From Hymenobacter terrestris (lineage in GTDB: Bacteria; Bacteroidota; Bacteroidia; Cytophagales; Hymenobacteraceae), in the NCBI RefSeq assembly GCF_013377905.1, contig NZ_JABKAV010000027.1, positions 1 through 44,623 on the forward strand: a stretch of DNA of 44,623 nt, read 5' to 3'. Made by a program: the position numbers and the translations under genes. Position 1 is the first letter of the stretch. The number at the start of each line of letters is the position of its first letter. A model generated the notes under the pieces. The model searched no databases. It was not told where the DNA came from and saw only the letters and a program-made list of their open reading frames with translations. Positions 8,149 through 16,369 of the stretch are shown here, in pieces.

Positions 8149-9153
8149 ATGCCCACTATTCTCGCCATCGAATCTTCCTGCGACGACACCTCGGCGGCCG
8201 TACTCGTTGATGGCGAGATGCGCTCCAATGTGGTGGCCACGCAGCAGGTACACGTGCAGTACGGCGGCGTAGTGCCCGAGTTGGCCTCGCGCGCCCACCA
8301 GCAGCACCTGGTGCCAGTGGTAGCTGCCGCCCTCAAGCAAGCCGGTATCAGCAAGTCCGACCTCGACGCGGTGGCTTTCACGCAGGGTCCGGGCCTTCTG
8401 GGCTCGTTGCTGGTAGGCGGCATGTTCGCCAAAACCCTGGCCCTGGCTTTGGGCAAACCGCTTATTGCCGTCAACCACATGCGGGCCCACATTCTGGCGC
8501 ATTTCATTGAGGAGCCCCGGCCCGAGTTTCCGTTTCTGTGCCTTACCGTGAGTGGCGGCCACACTCAGCTGGTGGTAGTGCGCGGGCCGCTGGATATGGA
8601 AATCATCGGCCAGACCATCGACGACGCGGCCGGCGAGGCCTTCGATAAAACGGCCAAGCTGCTTGGGCTGCCCTATCCCGGCGGCCCCCACCTCGACAAG
8701 CTGGCCCGCCAGGGCGACCCGTTGCGCTTCCCGTTCCCGGTGGGCACCATGCCGGGCTACGATTTCAGCTTCAGCGGCCTGAAAACGGCGGTGCTCTATT
8801 TCCTGAAGAAGGAGACTGCCAGAAACCCCGACTTCGTGCCGCAAAATCTGGCCGACCTCTGTGCCAGCATCCAGCACACCATCATCCAGACGCTGCTGCG
8901 CCAACTGCGCCGTGCCGCCGCCGACCAGCAGCTAACCCAGATTGCCCTGGCCGGTGGCGTGGCCGCCAACAGCGGCCTGCGCCAAGCCCTGCAGGACGAA
9001 GCCACTACTCAGAACTGGCAGGTGTTCATTCCCGCCTTCCAGTACTGCACCGACAACGCCGCCATGGTCGCCCGCACCGCCCAGTTCCAGTACGAGGCTG
9101 GTGATTTTGCCACCCAGCTAGTCAGCTCCGACCCACGCCTGAAACTGGCGTAG
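8149..9153 (+). CDS. tsaD: tRNA N6-threonylcarbamoyladenosine (t6A) synthase subunit TsaD
   Basis: Transfers the threonylcarbamoyl group to A37 of tRNAs that read ANN codons, together with TsaB and TsaE. The 334-residue protein from the ATG at 8149 begins MPTILAIESSCDDTSAAVL, the typical TsaD N-terminus. The metal-binding HMRAH motif is at about residues 110-114. SGGHTQLV, the GEAFDKTAKLLGLPYPGGP block, SFSGLKTA, AGGVAANSGLR and the C-terminal TDNAAM motif follow in order. The open frame extends upstream to 8020, but those residues (ending RRAGTSPAPTS...) are encoded by repeat A2 and were rejected. Its stop lies just before repeat B3. Confidence 0.97.
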   Translation: MPTILAIESSCDDTSAAVLVDGEMRSNVVATQQVHVQYGGVVPELASRAHQQHLVPVVAAALKQAGISKSDLDAVAFTQGPGLLGSLLVGGMFAKTLALALGKPLIAVNHMRAHILAHFIEEPRPEFPFLCLTVSGGHTQLVVVRGPLDMEIIGQTIDDAAGEAFDKTAKLLGLPYPGGPHLDKLARQGDPLRFPFPVGTMPGYDFSFSGLKTAVLYFLKKETARNPDFVPQNLADLCASIQHTIIQTLLRQLRRAAADQQLTQIALAGGVAANSGLRQALQDEATTQNWQVFIPAFQYCTDNAAMVARTAQFQYEAGDFATQLVSSDPRLKLA

Positions 9154-9154
9154 C

Positions 9155-9255
9155 GAACGTCATTCAGAGCGCAGCGAAGAATCTCGCGCGGTGCCGTTGA
9201 AACATTACTGGATAGTCAGCACGTGAGATTCTTCGCTGCGCTCTGAATGACGTTC
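9155..9255. repeat. Family B inverted repeat, copy B3 (31-base-pair perfect arms)
   Basis: The left arm begins GAACGTCATTCAGAGCGCAG at 9155 and the right arm ends GAATGACGTTC at 9255. The arms are perfectly complementary for about 31 bases and enclose a loop of about 39 bases. The element begins two bases after the tsaD stop and runs into the thioesterase leader. Read in one frame on the minus strand it encodes the familiar artefact peptide HSERSEES. Confidence 0.9.
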
Positions 9256-9276
9256 TCCAATCCAACTATTGAAGAC

Positions 9277-9672
9277 ATGACCAACCCCTTCCGGCCCGGC
9301 GATGAGCAGACGTACCAGCTGACCGTAACGGCAGCTGACTTCGCCGTGCTTAACGGCCGGCTGATTCATCCGGTGCTCAGCACGTTTGCGCTGGGGCAGG
9401 CGCTGGAATGGACCAGCCGGCAGTTTGTGGAGCAGATGCTGGAAGCGGGGGAGGAGGGCATTGGTACGCTGCTGACAGTGGAGCACCGGGGCCCGGCCTT
9501 CGAGGGGGAAACGGTGGAGTTTCGGGCGGTTTTTGAGGAGTTGCGCGGTGCCGAGCTACTGTGCCGGGTGGAGGCGCTGGTGGGTGCACGGCTGGTGGCC
9601 ACCGGCCGCACCGGCCAGCGCATCGTCAGTAGCGAGAGGCTGCAGGCCCGTTTTCGGGAGCTGCGGGGGTAA
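9277..9672 (+). CDS. Hotdog-fold thioesterase, FlK (fluoroacetyl-CoA thioesterase)-like
   Basis: Predicted 131-residue single-domain hotdog protein, probably an acyl-CoA thioesterase whose substrate cannot be read from the sequence. The pattern fits the FlK-like family: a central helix with ALEWTSRQFVEQML, then GIGTLLTVEHRGPAFEGETV and the strands FEELRGAELLCRVEALVG and LVATGRTGQRIV. The start is placed at the ATG at 9277 (MTNPFRPGDEQTYQL). An in-frame ATG at 9247 lies inside repeat B3 and would add ten residues from the repeat. The next gene follows about 90 bases downstream on the same strand. Confidence 0.75.
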   Translation: MTNPFRPGDEQTYQLTVTAADFAVLNGRLIHPVLSTFALGQALEWTSRQFVEQMLEAGEEGIGTLLTVEHRGPAFEGETVEFRAVFEELRGAELLCRVEALVGARLVATGRTGQRIVSSERLQARFRELRG

Positions 9673-9760
9673 GCCAGTAAGAAAATCGTTCACTAATTCT
9701 CGGAACAGCGTCAACGGGAAGGGGCGTATGTATGCCTGCCGAAAATCCTCTCATCCCCTC

Positions 9761-11218
9761 ATGCCTGCTTCTTCACCGCCCGCTCGCTTGCTGCCTCCGC
9801 GCTTCTACTATGTAGCCTTGCTGGTTGTACTGGTGCTATTTGCGGCTTCGTTGGTGGGGCGCTACGCGCATTTCGATGATGCCTGGTCGGCGGAAGAGGC
9901 CTTTTGGCTGCTGCGCGACGGGTATGTGCACTCGGAGCTGTTCCGGGGGTTTGGGGGCTGGGAAAACCGGCTCTACATCTTTCATAAAGGCTACATCTAC
10001 CTGATGGCGGCCGAGCTGGCGGTGCTGGGCGAAAGCCTGGTGGCCGTGAAGTCGGTGGCCCTGATTTCGGCCGCCGCCACGCTGGGGCTGCTGCTGCGCT
10101 ACTTCAGGGCCGCGCCCGCCGAAGCCCGCTGGCTGGCGGCGTTGCTGTACGTGGGCTGCGGCTCGGTGATGATGTTCGGCTTTGCGGGCCGGCCCGAAAC
10201 CACAGTGGCCCTCTGCGGCTTCGCTTCGTACCTGGTGCTGCACCAGAACAACGGCCGCCTGGGCCGGCTGGCCGCTGCCGGGGCGCTGGCCGGGCTAGCC
10301 GGGCTGGTGCACCCGAATGGCACGTTGTACATGGCTGCCGGGGCCCTATGGCTGATCTGGTACCGGGCCGGCTGGCGGGCGTTATTCAGCTTCTCGGTGC
10401 CCGCCGCAGCAGTGCTGGCGCTGTTTGCCCTCGATGCTGCTTTGGTGGGCGAGCTGCCCGTGCTGGCCCACCAGTTCGTGAACTACCCGGTAGTGGCCCC
10501 CAACCTGCACCTAGCCGATAAGCTGCGGGTAATGGCTCGGTACCACAGCATTTTCTTTCATAGCGCCGGCGAAATTGCGCTTTCGGTGGTGGCGCTGGTG
10601 GCGCTGGCCCTGGCCTGGTTGAGCCGTCGCGCAATTGTGGAGCAACTGCCGCTGCCAAAGCCAGTTTTGCGCTACATCCTGCTGCTGCTGCTGCTGTTCT
10701 GGCTGCTCACCAAAAGCCCTACGGCCTATTATTACCTGCTATTTGTGCCGTTTTTGGTGGTACTGGTGGTGGAAACTACTCTGTTGGCCGGGCAGTGGAA
10801 GCCGGGGGCGCGGCGGGTGCTGCTGGCGCTAGTAGTGCTGTACCCGGTGGGCACGCTGGCCCAGCTCCTGTACGTGCGCCAGCTCAACCAGCGTAGCCCC
10901 GATATCATGGCCCTCAATGCCCGGCTGGCCGCCCAGATGCCCATACGCGGTGCCAAAGTCATTGCGCCACTCGACTTCATCTTCGGGCAGATTGACAATT
11001 ACCAGATCCGTGGCCTCACCTTCCTGACTGCCCCGACTACGCCGCTCGACTCAGTTTTTGCCCGTGCCGCCTTCGATTCGGTGCAGTACATTATTCCCGA
11101 CTACAACACCGGCAACGACGTCTACCACATTCCGCCCACTGCCCCGGCCCGCATCGGGCAGTATCAGCGCGTGTACCAGGACCAGTGGCGGGCGCTGTAT
11201 GTGCGGCAGCCTGAGTAG
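9761..11218 (+). CDS. Polytopic membrane glycosyltransferase, GT-C / family 39-like
   Basis: Predicted integral membrane glycosyltransferase of 485 residues that would use a polyprenyl-linked sugar donor. The architecture is GT-C-like: a first helix (about 14-36), then an acidic loop motif HFDDAWSAEEAF where family members carry catalytic Asp/Glu, then about nine further hydrophobic helices and a soluble C-terminal part (from about 400) with little hydrophobicity. An RYXXXX-type loop, LLRYFRAAPAEARWLAALLY, and GLVHPNGTLYMAAGALW are recognisable. The start is taken as the ATG at 9761 (MPASSPPARLLPP); an in-frame ATG at 9728 is possible. The acceptor is unknown. Confidence 0.75.
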   Translation: MPASSPPARLLPPRFYYVALLVVLVLFAASLVGRYAHFDDAWSAEEAFWLLRDGYVHSELFRGFGGWENRLYIFHKGYIYLMAAELAVLGESLVAVKSVALISAAATLGLLLRYFRAAPAEARWLAALLYVGCGSVMMFGFAGRPETTVALCGFASYLVLHQNNGRLGRLAAAGALAGLAGLVHPNGTLYMAAGALWLIWYRAGWRALFSFSVPAAAVLALFALDAALVGELPVLAHQFVNYPVVAPNLHLADKLRVMARYHSIFFHSAGEIALSVVALVALALAWLSRRAIVEQLPLPKPVLRYILLLLLLFWLLTKSPTAYYYLLFVPFLVVLVVETTLLAGQWKPGARRVLLALVVLYPVGTLAQLLYVRQLNQRSPDIMALNARLAAQMPIRGAKVIAPLDFIFGQIDNYQIRGLTFLTAPTTPLDSVFARAAFDSVQYIIPDYNTGNDVYHIPPTAPARIGQYQRVYQDQWRALYVRQPE

Positions 11219-11359
11219 TCTTGAGGTCGGGCCGGGCAGCAGGCGGCGCATCTTCCAACCCCGGGCGGCAGCCCGCCGTTAAGCCTTTTTTACGTTCCTT
11301 GCGCGGCGGCAAGGCTCCGGAGCCATTTTCGGGGCGGGCCGCTGCCAGCTTTTTATCCT

Positions 11360-11833
11360 ATGGCCCACGCCAAAGACGACAAACCCAAGCACATCAACAT
11401 CCAGAACCGCCGCGCCCGGTTCGAATACGCCTTTCTGGTTAATTACACCGCCGGCATAGTACTGAAGGGCACCGAAATCAAGAGCATCCGCGTGGGCAGC
11501 GTGCAGCTGGCCGACGGCTTCTGCGTGTTCCACCCGGATGGCAGCCTGTGGGCCCACAACATCACTATTGCCCAGTACACCGAAGGCACCTACAACAACC
11601 ACGAGCCCACCCGGCCCCGCAAGCTGCTGCTCAACAAGCGCGAACTAAAGCAGCTGACCGGTAAAAACCAGGAGCAGGGCCTCACCATCATTCCCGTGCG
11701 CCTGTTCGTGAGCGACCGGGGCTTTGCCAAGCTCGAAATTGCGTTGGCCAAGGGCAAGAAGCTCTACGACAAGCGCGACGACCTGAAAGCCAAAGACCAG
11801 AAGCGTGAGATGGACCGCGCCCGGGACTTTTAA
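11360..11833 (+). CDS. smpB: SsrA-binding protein SmpB
   Basis: Binds tmRNA (SsrA) and delivers it to stalled ribosomes in trans-translation. The 157-residue protein has the family's core blocks in order: INIQNRRARFEYAFL, a GIVLKGTEIKSIR segment, LWAHNITIAQYTEGT, RPRKLLLNKRELKQL and GLTIIPVRLFVSDRGFAKLEIALAKGKK, then a basic C-terminal tail (KLYDKRDDLKAKDQKREMDRA) that enters the decoding centre. Start and length are typical. The NlpC/P60 gene starts 9 bases after its stop, so the two may be co-transcribed. The tmRNA gene itself is not in the window. Confidence 0.97.
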   Translation: MAHAKDDKPKHINIQNRRARFEYAFLVNYTAGIVLKGTEIKSIRVGSVQLADGFCVFHPDGSLWAHNITIAQYTEGTYNNHEPTRPRKLLLNKRELKQLTGKNQEQGLTIIPVRLFVSDRGFAKLEIALAKGKKLYDKRDDLKAKDQKREMDRARDF

Positions 11834-11842
11834 TAAACCATT

Positions 11843-12646
11843 GTGGAACACGGAATTTGCGCCCTGAGCGCCGTGCCGGTGCGGGCCGAGGCCGCCGATA
11901 AGGCCGAAATCGTTACGCAGCTCATATTTGGCGAGTGCTACTCGGTGCTGCTCGTGCAGGGCAACTGGCTGCAGGTGCGCCTGGCTGCCGACCAGTACGT
12001 GGGCTGGATTGATGCCAAACAGCACCGCCCCGTATCGGCCGACTACTTCCGGCGCTGGCAGGCCGAAGACCACCCGCGCACGCTCGATGTGGTGCAGATG
12101 GTGAGCGACGACAGCACCAAAATGCCCGTTACGCTGGGTACCCGCTTGCCGTTTTTCGATGGCATGACGCTGCACCTCGGCGACCAGCCCTACTTCTACA
12201 ACGGCTCGGCCACCAACCCGCGCAATGGCCACGGTCCTCAGGGCCCCACCGATGTGCGCCTGAAGCTGCTGCAGAAAATGGCCCTGCAGTACCTTAAAGC
12301 CCCCTACCTGTGGGGCGGTAAGACCCTGTTCGGTATTGATTGCTCGGGCCTCGTACAGCAGCTCTACGGCTTGGTTGGGGTGCAGCTCCCGCGCGATGCC
12401 CATCAGCAGATTGAGGCCGGCCAGCCGGTGCACTTCGTGGCCCAGACCCGCCCCGGCGACCTGGCATTCTTCGACAACGCCGAGGGCCGCATCGTGCATG
12501 TGGGCCTGTTGTTGGAAGACCAACAGATTCTGCACGCCAGCGGCGAAGTGCGCATCGACCCGCTCGACCACAACGGCATCTTCCGCCGCGACCAGCAGCG
12601 CTACAGCCACAAGCTGCGCCTGATTAAGCGCATTCTGAGCGAGTAG
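11843..12646 (+). CDS. NlpC/P60 family (C40) peptidoglycan peptidase with SH3b domain
   Basis: Predicted cysteine peptidase that cleaves peptide stems of peptidoglycan, resembling gamma-D-glutamyl-L-diamino acid endopeptidases. It has 267 residues from a GTG start (11843). The first part (about 1-60) reads as a bacterial SH3 domain (GICALSAVPVRAEA...VRLAADQYVGWID). The C-terminal NlpC/P60 domain (about 140-267) has the catalytic Cys167 in GIDCSGLVQQLYG, His219 in RIVHVGLLL and a third polar residue, His231, in ILHASGEVRIDP. No signal peptide is visible, so export is uncertain or the start is elsewhere. It lies 9 bases downstream of smpB. Confidence 0.85.
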   Translation: MEHGICALSAVPVRAEAADKAEIVTQLIFGECYSVLLVQGNWLQVRLAADQYVGWIDAKQHRPVSADYFRRWQAEDHPRTLDVVQMVSDDSTKMPVTLGTRLPFFDGMTLHLGDQPYFYNGSATNPRNGHGPQGPTDVRLKLLQKMALQYLKAPYLWGGKTLFGIDCSGLVQQLYGLVGVQLPRDAHQQIEAGQPVHFVAQTRPGDLAFFDNAEGRIVHVGLLLEDQQILHASGEVRIDPLDHNGIFRRDQQRYSHKLRLIKRILSE

Positions 12647-12738
12647 TAGGGAAACAGCGCGGTGTAACGGTTGTCATTCTCCGCCCCTTTCAGAAAGACA
12701 GTTTCTACCCATCTACCCGCAACCAGAACAGGTTTCCT

Positions 12739-12770
12739 ATTGTTAATGCGCTTAGAATCATCTAGCTTTC
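12739..12770 (+). promoter_or_regulatory. Putative promoter of the HNH nuclease gene
   Basis: ATTG at 12739-12742 and TAGCTTTC at 12763-12770 are separated by exactly 20 bases, close to the Bacteroidota consensus TTTG - N20 - TAnnTTTG with one mismatch in each element. The ATG follows 31 bases downstream. Confidence 0.45.
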
Positions 12771-12801
12771 AGCCAGGGTAGGTTCCTTTTCTTCGCGCTG
12801 T

Positions 12802-13296
12802 ATGGACCACAAGGTGCTTGTACTGAACGGCGACTACACGGCCATTACGCTGTGTAGCGTCCAGAAAGCTTTCGTGCTGCTTTATCTTGAAAAGGCTGAG
12901 CTTATTGCTAAGTCGGAGCACGGCGTGCTGCGTACCGTGAGCCGGTCGTACCCCAAGCCCAGCATTATCCGGCTGCAGCGCTACGTGCGCGTGCCCTACA
13001 AAGGCATTGCCCTAAGCCGCCACAACGTAATGAAGCGCGACAATTTCGAGTGCCAGTACTGCGGCTCGACCAAGAATCTGACGCTTGACCACGTAATCCC
13101 CCGCAGTAGGGGCGGCGACTCCAGCTGGAGCAATCTGCTCACGGCCTGCTCGCGCTGCAACCACGCCAAGGGACATTACACGCCCCAGGAAGCGGGCCTC
13201 ACCATTCGGCAACAGCCCAAAAAGCCTACCCTCACCGGCTTCCTCAAGCTCAGCGCCGGTACCCTCGACCAAAACTGGCACCCCTACTTGCAATAA
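12802..13296 (+). CDS. HNH endonuclease family protein
   Basis: Small nuclease-like protein, 164 residues. The C-terminal half is a complete HNH domain stabilised by a zinc knuckle: CxxC at 84/87 (ECQYCG), the DHVIPRSRGG block with His97, Asn111 in SWSNLLTACSRCN, a second CxxC at 116/119 and His121. The N-terminal half (MDHKVLVLNGDYTAITL...KAFVLLYLEKAEL) is the conserved domain of a stand-alone HNH family common in Bacteroidota and cyanobacteria, usually a chromosomal gene without a methyltransferase partner. No restriction or mobile gene adjoins it. Its cellular role is not known. A terminator follows directly. Confidence 0.88.
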   Translation: MDHKVLVLNGDYTAITLCSVQKAFVLLYLEKAELIAKSEHGVLRTVSRSYPKPSIIRLQRYVRVPYKGIALSRHNVMKRDNFECQYCGSTKNLTLDHVIPRSRGGDSSWSNLLTACSRCNHAKGHYTPQEAGLTIRQQPKKPTLTGFLKLSAGTLDQNWHPYLQ

Positions 13297-13329
13297 ACCC
13301 GGACAGCCACGAGGCTGCCGGGTTTTTTT
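13297..13329 (+). terminator. Intrinsic terminator after the HNH gene
   Basis: The hairpin CCCGGACAGCC - ACGA - GGCTGCCGGG has one bulged A and is followed by a T-rich tract (TTTTTTTA). It begins directly after the HNH stop codon. Confidence 0.85.
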
Positions 13330-13427
13330 ATTTATCACAAGCCCCATTCTTTTGCTATTGGCCAATGCAACGTTAGTTCGTTGTGAGTCCTCCTATATAG
13401 TAGATAAACGTGTTATTCATTGCCACT

Positions 13428-13808
13428 ATGAAACAGCTAGCTCTACTTCTGCTTCTGGGTTTAGGAAGCCTGTTGCACATTTCCTGCAAAAAAGAACCGG
13501 CTGCTGGCGAAGTCCTTATTCGCGTGAAAAATGCCAGTAGCTACCAATTTCAAAGTGTCCAAGTGATAGCACCTGGCGGTGAGAATAGCTACGGTGCTTT
13601 GGGTACTGGGGAAGAAACGGCCTATGCTGCCTACCCAACTGCTTACAAGTATGCTTATGTGAAGGTGTTGATTGATGGCCAGGAGTTCGTTTTTCAGCCG
13701 ATTGACTACGTAGGAGAAGCGCCGTTAGGGCCCGGCAAATATGCCTATGTGCTAAGCGTAGCGAACATAACGCAAGGCAACCTCACGCTCACGCTCGAAA
13801 AGCAGTAG
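13428..13808 (+). CDS. Small predicted lipoprotein, unknown function
   Basis: 126-residue protein from the ATG at 13428 (MKQLALLLLLGLGSLLHISC). The N-terminus is a typical lipoprotein signal peptide with the lipobox Cys at 20, followed by KKEPAAGEVLIRVKNASSYQFQSVQV. The mature part is predicted mostly beta-strand and Tyr-rich (YAAYPTAYKYAYVKVLIDG). I do not recognise a family, although the strand pattern resembles the small beta-sandwich lipoproteins common in Cytophagales. Its base composition is more AT-rich than that of neighbouring genes, by eye. An in-frame start at 13410 would put extra residues before the signal peptide. Confidence 0.7.
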   Translation: MKQLALLLLLGLGSLLHISCKKEPAAGEVLIRVKNASSYQFQSVQVIAPGGENSYGALGTGEETAYAAYPTAYKYAYVKVLIDGQEFVFQPIDYVGEAPLGPGKYAYVLSVANITQGNLTLTLEKQ

Positions 13809-13827
13809 TTCTACACCAGAGAATCTC

Positions 13828-13900
13828 AGCCATATTCACATAGTAATGCCCCAGCAGAGCATGCATAGCTCCGCTGGGGCATTGTTATGTGAATATGGCT
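13828..13900. terminator. Long hairpin between convergent genes, likely bidirectional terminator
   Basis: AGCCATATTCACATA (13828-13842) pairs exactly with 13886-13900. After a two-base mismatch, AATGCCCCAGC pairs with GCTGGGGCATT, and an inner GAGC...GCTC closes the loop. The total stem is about 30 base pairs. It sits between the convergent lipoprotein and hydrolase genes. There is no clear T-tract, so its terminator role is inferred from position. Confidence 0.6.
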
Positions 13901-13913
13901 GCCTACTAACTAC

Positions 13914-14780
13914 TTAGTACCTGTCGGCAGTTTTCTGCACATCGCCGCCATGTACAAAGGTTATCAGGTCGCGGTTGAGGCGTTCCTTCTCGGGAATGAA
14001 CAGCCCGTGTGGGGCCCCGGCATATTCAATGAACTCGGCATGCGGTACAAAACGGGTCATTCGCTCGCCGCTTACCTTGGCCGGTACCAACTCATCGTCG
14101 CCGCCATGAATGACCAGCGTGGGAACCTGAATGGTGGCCAAATCTTGGCGGAAATCGGTTTCCGACCATGCCCGTGCGCTCAGTAGCGTGGCCCGTGGGT
14201 CGGCAACTTCGCACATACGTTGAGTCCAGTCGAGAGCCGCTTCGCTCACAGGGTTGCTAAGCATCCCTACGCCATAAAACTTCTTGCCGAAGCCCTGCAG
14301 AAAATCAAAGCGGTCCTTTTTAACGCCCTCCACCATATCATCAAACACCTGGCGGTCCACGCCTTCGGGGTTGTCGGCGGTTTTGAGCAGGAAGGGCGTA
14401 ACGGCTGATATAAAGGCCACCCGACTGACGCGGGCTCCGCCGTGGCGGCTCATGTAGCGGGCTACCTCGCCACCGCCCATCGAAAAGCCCACCAGTGTCA
14501 CGTCCTGCAGGTCGAGCTTATCGAGCACGGCCTTCAGGTCGTCGGCGTAGGTATCGTAGTCGTGGCCCTCGAATGGTTTGCTGGAGTTGCCGAAGCCGCG
14601 GCGCGTGTACGCCACCACCCGGAAGCCCTGCTCGGTGAGGGTTGTGAGCTGGTACTCCCACATTTTGTACGTGGCCGGCCAGCCATGAATGAGCACCACC
14701 GGCTTACCTTGGCCATGGTCGATGTAGTCGAGCTTAACGTCGTTTCCGTGGGTGTCTTGCCCCGCAATGATGTGATTCAT
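13914..14780 (-). CDS. Alpha/beta hydrolase, non-heme chloroperoxidase/arylesterase-like
   Basis: Predicted soluble serine hydrolase, 288 residues from the ATG at 14780 (MNHIIAGQDTHGNDVKLDYI). The fold markers are HGWPATYKMW (oxyanion region, about 32-41), YTRRGFGNSSKP, the nucleophile elbow GFSMGGGE with Ser100, IHGGDDELVP with the acid Asp at about 228, and the catalytic His258 in GAPHGLF. The GFSMGGGEVARY wording and overall length fit the cofactor-free haloperoxidase/arylesterase group. The substrate is unknown. The frame is open to 14888, but the ATG at 14780 is the natural family start. Confidence 0.88.
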   Translation of the reverse strand: MNHIIAGQDTHGNDVKLDYIDHGQGKPVVLIHGWPATYKMWEYQLTTLTEQGFRVVAYTRRGFGNSSKPFEGHDYDTYADDLKAVLDKLDLQDVTLVGFSMGGGEVARYMSRHGGARVSRVAFISAVTPFLLKTADNPEGVDRQVFDDMVEGVKKDRFDFLQGFGKKFYGVGMLSNPVSEAALDWTQRMCEVADPRATLLSARAWSETDFRQDLATIQVPTLVIHGGDDELVPAKVSGERMTRFVPHAEFIEYAGAPHGLFIPEKERLNRDLITFVHGGDVQKTADRY

Positions 14781-14929
14781 AGGAAAGTATACAAAGGATG
14801 AAAAAGAGGCCGAAAATTCTGGCCTGATCCGTGTTCGTACATACGCAGGGCCAAGCTGGACCGATGAAACAAAGCCAAGAAAATACACGCCGCCGAATGA
14901 GTGCCGTCAATATGCTTTCTTTGGGGGCT

Positions 14930-16219
14930 ATGAACCTACTATCCCGCTTCCGCCCCGCTTCGCTGCTCCGGCAGCTGCCTGCACCTTTGGCCCTCGGCCT
15001 GTTGCTGCTGAGCGCCTGTAATTCCGGTACCGAGCAATCGGGGGCGGCCACCGATACTGCTGTTCTACCTGAGCCTACTGATGATGCCGGCTCCTGGTAC
15101 CGGCAGTACCGTGGCCTGCTGCCCGGCACCACCGACAGCGTAACATTGCACTTGCAGCGCCTGAGCGCCGAATCCGGCGACATCAGGATGGCGCGCATCG
15201 TAGGGTTCTATGCCGACGCTTCCGGCCGGCCGTACGAGTTAGGTGGCGACACCGGCAGTAAGGGCGACAGCCTCATCTTGCGCGACCTGAGCAAAGGGCT
15301 GGCTGCGGCCGTTGCCAGCGGTGATGCCGACGACGAGGACGAGCCCCTAGAAACAGATCCTCAGTGGCTTTTGAAAGAAGATGCCAACCAGCTGACGGGT
15401 ACTTACAACGGCCAGCCCACGCGGTTGCGGCGGCTGCGGCCAAGTACCGGTGTGCGTTTTGCGGCCCGTAATTTTGTGGCCGATGTAGTGCCGCGCCCCG
15501 ACCATCCGGAAGACAGCATCCGCGGTCGTCGGGTGATGCATGCGCTTGTGCCCTTCATGGCTCCCAACCAGGAGCTGCTGGCTTCCAATATCCGTCGCGG
15601 CCTGCACGGCGACACCGTTGATACGGCGCCCGTCCCGGCTCTCGACTCCATCTGGCGCGAGCAGTTGCGCGCCTTCACCAAGGACTATCGCGCCGATGCC
15701 GGCCCGTTGCTGGCTGCCGCCGCCAAAGACAAAAGTGAGGAGTACCGCCCGTCCGAAAGCCTGGCTTACGAGCAGGAAGTGAACACCTATGTCCTTTGGA
15801 ATGAAGGCGACCTGCTAAGCATGGGCTTCTTCGGCTACGATTATTCGGGCGGCGCGCACGGCCTTTACGGCACTTACGTGCAAAGCTTCGATACCCGAAC
15901 CGGCAAGTCGCTGCGCTACGATGATATCTTCCTGGCCAGCGCCAAGCCCAAGATGGAGAAGCTGCTGGGCCAGTACGTGCGCCCCACCCTGGGCATAGAT
16001 GCCGCTGCTCCACTGTCAAAAACGCTGCAGGTGAAAACGCTGCCCGTTACGCGCAACGTGTACCTGACCAGTGGTGGGGCCGTTTTCGTGTACCTGCCCT
16101 ATGAAATTGCCGCCTATGTGTATGGGCAAATCAGCGTGTTCGTGCCGTTTTCGGCCATGGATGGCCTACTGAAGCCGGGCCTGCCGGTCGGCAGTAACCC
16201 TGCCCTGGCTACCCGCTAG
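14930..16219 (+). CDS. Lipoprotein with RsiV-like DUF3298 domain
   Basis: Predicted lipoprotein of about 429 residues when started at the ATG at 14930 (MNLLSRFRPASLLRQLPAPL), with the lipobox LLLLSAC at Cys30. In-frame starts at 14912, 14897 and 14864 would lengthen the signal peptide. The C-terminal half carries the DUF3298 signature: a YEQEVNTYVLWNEGDLLSMGFFGYDYSGGAHG segment, then DTRTGKSLRYDDIF and the closing strand FVYLPYEIAAYVYGQISVFVPFS. In other bacteria this domain occurs in the anti-sigma factor RsiV and in the peptidoglycan deacetylase PdaC. No sigma factor adjoins it, so the role is open. A strong terminator follows. Confidence 0.75.
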   Translation: MNLLSRFRPASLLRQLPAPLALGLLLLSACNSGTEQSGAATDTAVLPEPTDDAGSWYRQYRGLLPGTTDSVTLHLQRLSAESGDIRMARIVGFYADASGRPYELGGDTGSKGDSLILRDLSKGLAAAVASGDADDEDEPLETDPQWLLKEDANQLTGTYNGQPTRLRRLRPSTGVRFAARNFVADVVPRPDHPEDSIRGRRVMHALVPFMAPNQELLASNIRRGLHGDTVDTAPVPALDSIWREQLRAFTKDYRADAGPLLAAAAKDKSEEYRPSESLAYEQEVNTYVLWNEGDLLSMGFFGYDYSGGAHGLYGTYVQSFDTRTGKSLRYDDIFLASAKPKMEKLLGQYVRPTLGIDAAAPLSKTLQVKTLPVTRNVYLTSGGAVFVYLPYEIAAYVYGQISVFVPFSAMDGLLKPGLPVGSNPALATR

Positions 16220-16244
16220 ACGTAATTCCCGGTAAGCTGCCTGC

Positions 16245-16321
16245 AAATCCGCGGCACTCCGAACCAAGCAAAACCCGGCCCCTATGCCGGACGCGCCTAG
16301 TTCGGAGTGCCGCGGATTTTT
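16245..16321 (+). terminator. Intrinsic terminator with 20-base-pair stem
   Basis: The perfect 20-base arms at 16245-16264 and 16300-16319 (AAATCCGCGGCACTCCGAAC and complement) flank a 35-base loop; the stem runs straight into TTTTTAT. It ends the DUF3298 lipoprotein unit. Confidence 0.8.
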
Positions 16322-16369
16322 ATGTTCCTATCGGAGTCGAAGCATGAAGGGTGAGTGGCTCTTTATTTA

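Noticed and set aside
9155..9255. Family B hairpins as ordinary intrinsic terminators
   Set aside because: No copy is followed by a T-run on either strand, and some lie upstream of genes on the same strand rather than at operon ends.
11255..11290. Possible terminator between the glycosyltransferase gene and smpB
   Set aside because: The hairpin CGGGC-GGCA-GCCCG is short and its distance from the T-run is about eight bases, too weak to call.
11645..12610. Open frame of 321 codons on the minus strand
   Set aside because: Antisense to smpB and the NlpC/P60 gene; no recognisable motif.
12802..13296. Restriction or homing-nuclease system around the HNH gene
   Set aside because: No methyltransferase, intron or intein features are nearby, and the gene belongs to a common stand-alone chromosomal family.
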